This document shows, in pieces, positions 6,220-6,950 of a stretch of DNA of 6,950 nucleotides. This DNA is from Acidimicrobiales bacterium. GTDB taxonomy: Bacteria > Actinomycetota > Acidimicrobiia > Acidimicrobiales > Ilumatobacteraceae. The notes below the pieces were generated by a model that was not told the origin of the DNA, did no database searches, and saw only the letters and a program-made list of their open reading frames with translations. The DNA lies in the NCBI GenBank assembly GCA_030833305.1, contig JAURHL010000106.1, forward strand, positions 1-6,950, written 5' to 3'. The translations under genes and the position numbers were made by a program. The stretch's first letter is position 1. Each line of letters begins with the position of its first letter.

Positions 6220-6248
6220 TTGCCAAGCGCCGCCCGGTCTGGGACAAT
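6220..6248 (+). promoter_or_regulatory. Candidate sigma-70-type promoter for the DUF3040 gene
   Basis: TTGCCA at 6220-6225 and GACAAT at 6243-6248 are separated by exactly 17 bp. They match TTGACA and TATAAT at five and four of six positions. The promoter lies in the 66-bp gap after dinB and would give a very short leader starting near the Shine-Dalgarno. It would allow expression independent of ppm1-dinB. Confidence 0.45.
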
Positions 6249-6254
6249 GACGAC

Positions 6255-6260
6255 AGGAGG
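6255..6260 (+). promoter_or_regulatory. Strong Shine-Dalgarno deciding the DUF3040 start
   Basis: AGGAGG is followed by TGACCC and then GTG at 6267, a 6-base spacing. It is the clearest ribosome-binding site in the window and fixes the GTG start of the DUF3040 gene. It contrasts with the apparently leaderless starts at 4117 and 4141. Confidence 0.85.
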
Positions 6261-6266
6261 TGACCC

Positions 6267-6596
6267 GTGGCCCTGTCAGAAGACGAACAGCGCATCCTGC
6301 GCCAGATCGAAGCCGAGTTGCAGAATGACGAGCGTTTCGCTCAGGCGGTGTCACCGTCGGGCCTGTACACCCATTCGGTGCGCACCGTCCGCTGGGCCAT
6401 CGTGGGTTTGGTGGCGAGTTTGGCGTTGCTGGTGGTGGGCTTGCGCTTCCACTACGTCGCCGCCTTCGTCGTGTTCGTCGTGATGTTGGCGCTTTTGGGA
6501 GTGATCGAGCGCAACGCTCGTGCGATGGGCAAGGCCGGTCTCCAGGACGTGGCCGGGGCGATTCGCAAAGTCCGCGCGAGCGGCCCTCGTCGCTAG
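6267..6596 (+). CDS. DUF3040-family membrane protein
   Basis: This encodes 109 aa from a GTG with a strong upstream Shine-Dalgarno. The N-terminus MALSEDEQRILRQIEAEL, followed by FAQAV (24-28), is the signature of the actinobacterial DUF3040 family: a short amphipathic cytoplasmic helix ahead of membrane segments. Two hydrophobic stretches, about residues 42-59 and 63-81, form a helical hairpin separated by RFHY. A basic C-terminal tail follows (IRKVRASGPRR). No biochemical function is established for the family to my knowledge. Members are often found near dinB and the division/cell-wall cluster, which fits here. Odd point: the last nine codons (VRASGPRR plus stop) are the first unit of a 26-bp tandem repeat that continues past the stop, so the C-terminus may have been reshaped by that duplication. 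Confidence 0.85.
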   Translation: MALSEDEQRILRQIEAELQNDERFAQAVSPSGLYTHSVRTVRWAIVGLVASLALLVVGLRFHYVAAFVVFVVMLALLGVIERNARAMGKAGLQDVAGAIRKVRASGPRR

Positions 6597-6635
6597 TCCG
6601 CGCGAGCGGCCCTCGTCGCTAGTCCGCGCGAGCGG
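6569..6635 (+). repeat. 26-bp tandem repeat (2.6 copies) across the DUF3040 stop codon
   Basis: Units at 6569-6594 and 6595-6620 are identical, and 6621-6635 repeats the first 15 bases. A degenerate further copy (GTCCGCGCAAG at 6647-6657, one mismatch in 11) lies about one period on, inside the end of the convergent gene. Each unit holds CCGC-GCGA-GCGG (6572-6583, 6598-6609, 6624-6635): a 4-bp stem closed by a GCGA loop that fits the GNRA tetraloop pattern. Because 26 is not a multiple of three, only the first unit is read in the DUF3040 frame. Serial hairpins between converging genes may help terminate transcription. Confidence 0.9.
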
Positions 6636-6638
6636 AGA

Positions 6639-6950
6639 TCATCCCGGTCCGCGCAAGCCGGCCAGTCGGAGCGCGACGCTCGGGGAGAGATGTCGCGCGA
6701 AGCGGTGGCGTCGGGGTCGATGTTCGGCGATCCGACGCTCGACCCCGTCGATGAGTTCGTCGAATTCCTCGGTTGACGGCGGTCGCTCGGCGAAGAGCAG
6801 CTTTTCGACGGCCGTGGCGAGACGTCCGACGATGTCGATGCCGGCGATGCCGGCATCGCCGATGTCGGGGCGTCGATCGATCGCCGATGCCTTCAGACGC
6901 CGGGCGATTTCGGCGGGGGTGAGGTCGGGGTCACCCGTGAAACCCTCTTC
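6639..6950 (-). CDS. Unrecognised protein, C-terminal 103 residues (5' end outside window)
   Basis: The minus-strand frame is open from the window edge (6950) to a TGA at 6639-6641, encoding 103 residues with no start inside the window. It has a sensible composition: TPAEIARRLKAS (11-22), a GDAGIAGID turn region (31-39), an amphipathic VGRLATAVEKLLFAERPPSTEEFDELIDGVERRI (41-74), and a basic tail rich in Arg and His ending LRGPG. The pattern TPAE-x-A-x2-L, then a helix, then PS-x3-FDEL, resembles the cytoplasmic DUF4129 tail of TgpA-like transglutaminase membrane proteins. These occur near dinB, DUF3040 and mraZ in some actinobacteria. That identity is a guess from short similarity and context. 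The gene converges on the DUF3040 gene with a 42-bp gap filled by the tandem repeat. Confidence 0.6.
   Translation of the reverse strand, partial: EEGFTGDPDLTPAEIARRLKASAIDRRPDIGDAGIAGIDIVGRLATAVEKLLFAERPPSTEEFDELIDGVERRIAEHRPRRHRFARHLSPSVALRLAGLRGPG
6842..6861. repeat. 20-bp perfect palindrome inside the right-edge coding region
   Basis: The sequence at 6842-6861 equals its own reverse complement over 20 bases, centred on GCCGGC. On the minus strand it encodes part of the GDAGIAGI segment (residues 31-38 of the partial gene). It could be a chance product of repeated GGC/GCC and ATC/GAT codons, or a hairpin or protein-binding site. No second copy was seen in the window. Confidence 0.6.

Noticed and set aside
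6593..6856. 87-codon minus-strand frame at the right end
   Set aside because: It is Ser/Pro/Arg-rich and runs through the tandem repeat. The alternative frame ending at 6639 gives a better-behaved protein.

Overview
This window is high-GC bacterial DNA with GTG and TTG starts and codon use rich in TCG and CGA. Several protein families point to an actinobacterium: an MtrA/MtrB/LpqB-like signalling set, a polyprenol-phosphate-mannose synthase and a DUF3040 membrane protein. The style resembles Acidimicrobiia, but that placement is inference. No mobile element, CRISPR array or complete RNA gene was seen.

Layout. (1) 1-216, plus strand: the last 71 residues of 6-phosphofructokinase. (2) 245-4117, minus strand: a compact five-gene run, read from right to left. 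It holds an 87-aa two-helix membrane protein, an inositol-monophosphatase-family enzyme, an OmpR-type response regulator, its HAMP/HisKA histidine kinase, and a GerMN-domain lipoprotein. The last three have the order and architecture of mtrA-mtrB-lpqB, but the lipoprotein is only 205 aa and lacks the LpqB beta-propeller. (3) 4118-4140: a 23-bp divergent gap. Two TANNNT -10 elements overlap on opposite strands, each placed to start a leaderless transcript. (4) 4141-6200, plus strand: a polyprenol-phosphate-mannose synthase followed 5 nt later by DNA polymerase IV. (5) 6267-6596, plus strand: a DUF3040 membrane protein with its own plausible promoter and a strong Shine-Dalgarno. (6) 6569-6635: a 26-bp tandem repeat that begins inside the DUF3040 coding end and fills most of the convergent gap. 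(7) 6639-6950, minus strand: the C-terminal 103 codons of an unrecognised gene that is cut by the window edge.

How the genes may work together. Polyprenol-phosphate mannose is the donor for lipoglycan and protein mannosylation. Inositol monophosphatase activity supplies free inositol for phosphatidylinositol, the anchor of such lipoglycans. MtrAB-LpqB is the envelope and cell-division signalling system of actinobacteria. The two divergent units would therefore form an envelope-biogenesis neighbourhood fired from one bidirectional promoter; this link is inference. Pol IV and DUF3040 sit beside it; DUF3040 next to dinB is, as far as I recall, a common actinobacterial arrangement near the division and cell-wall cluster.
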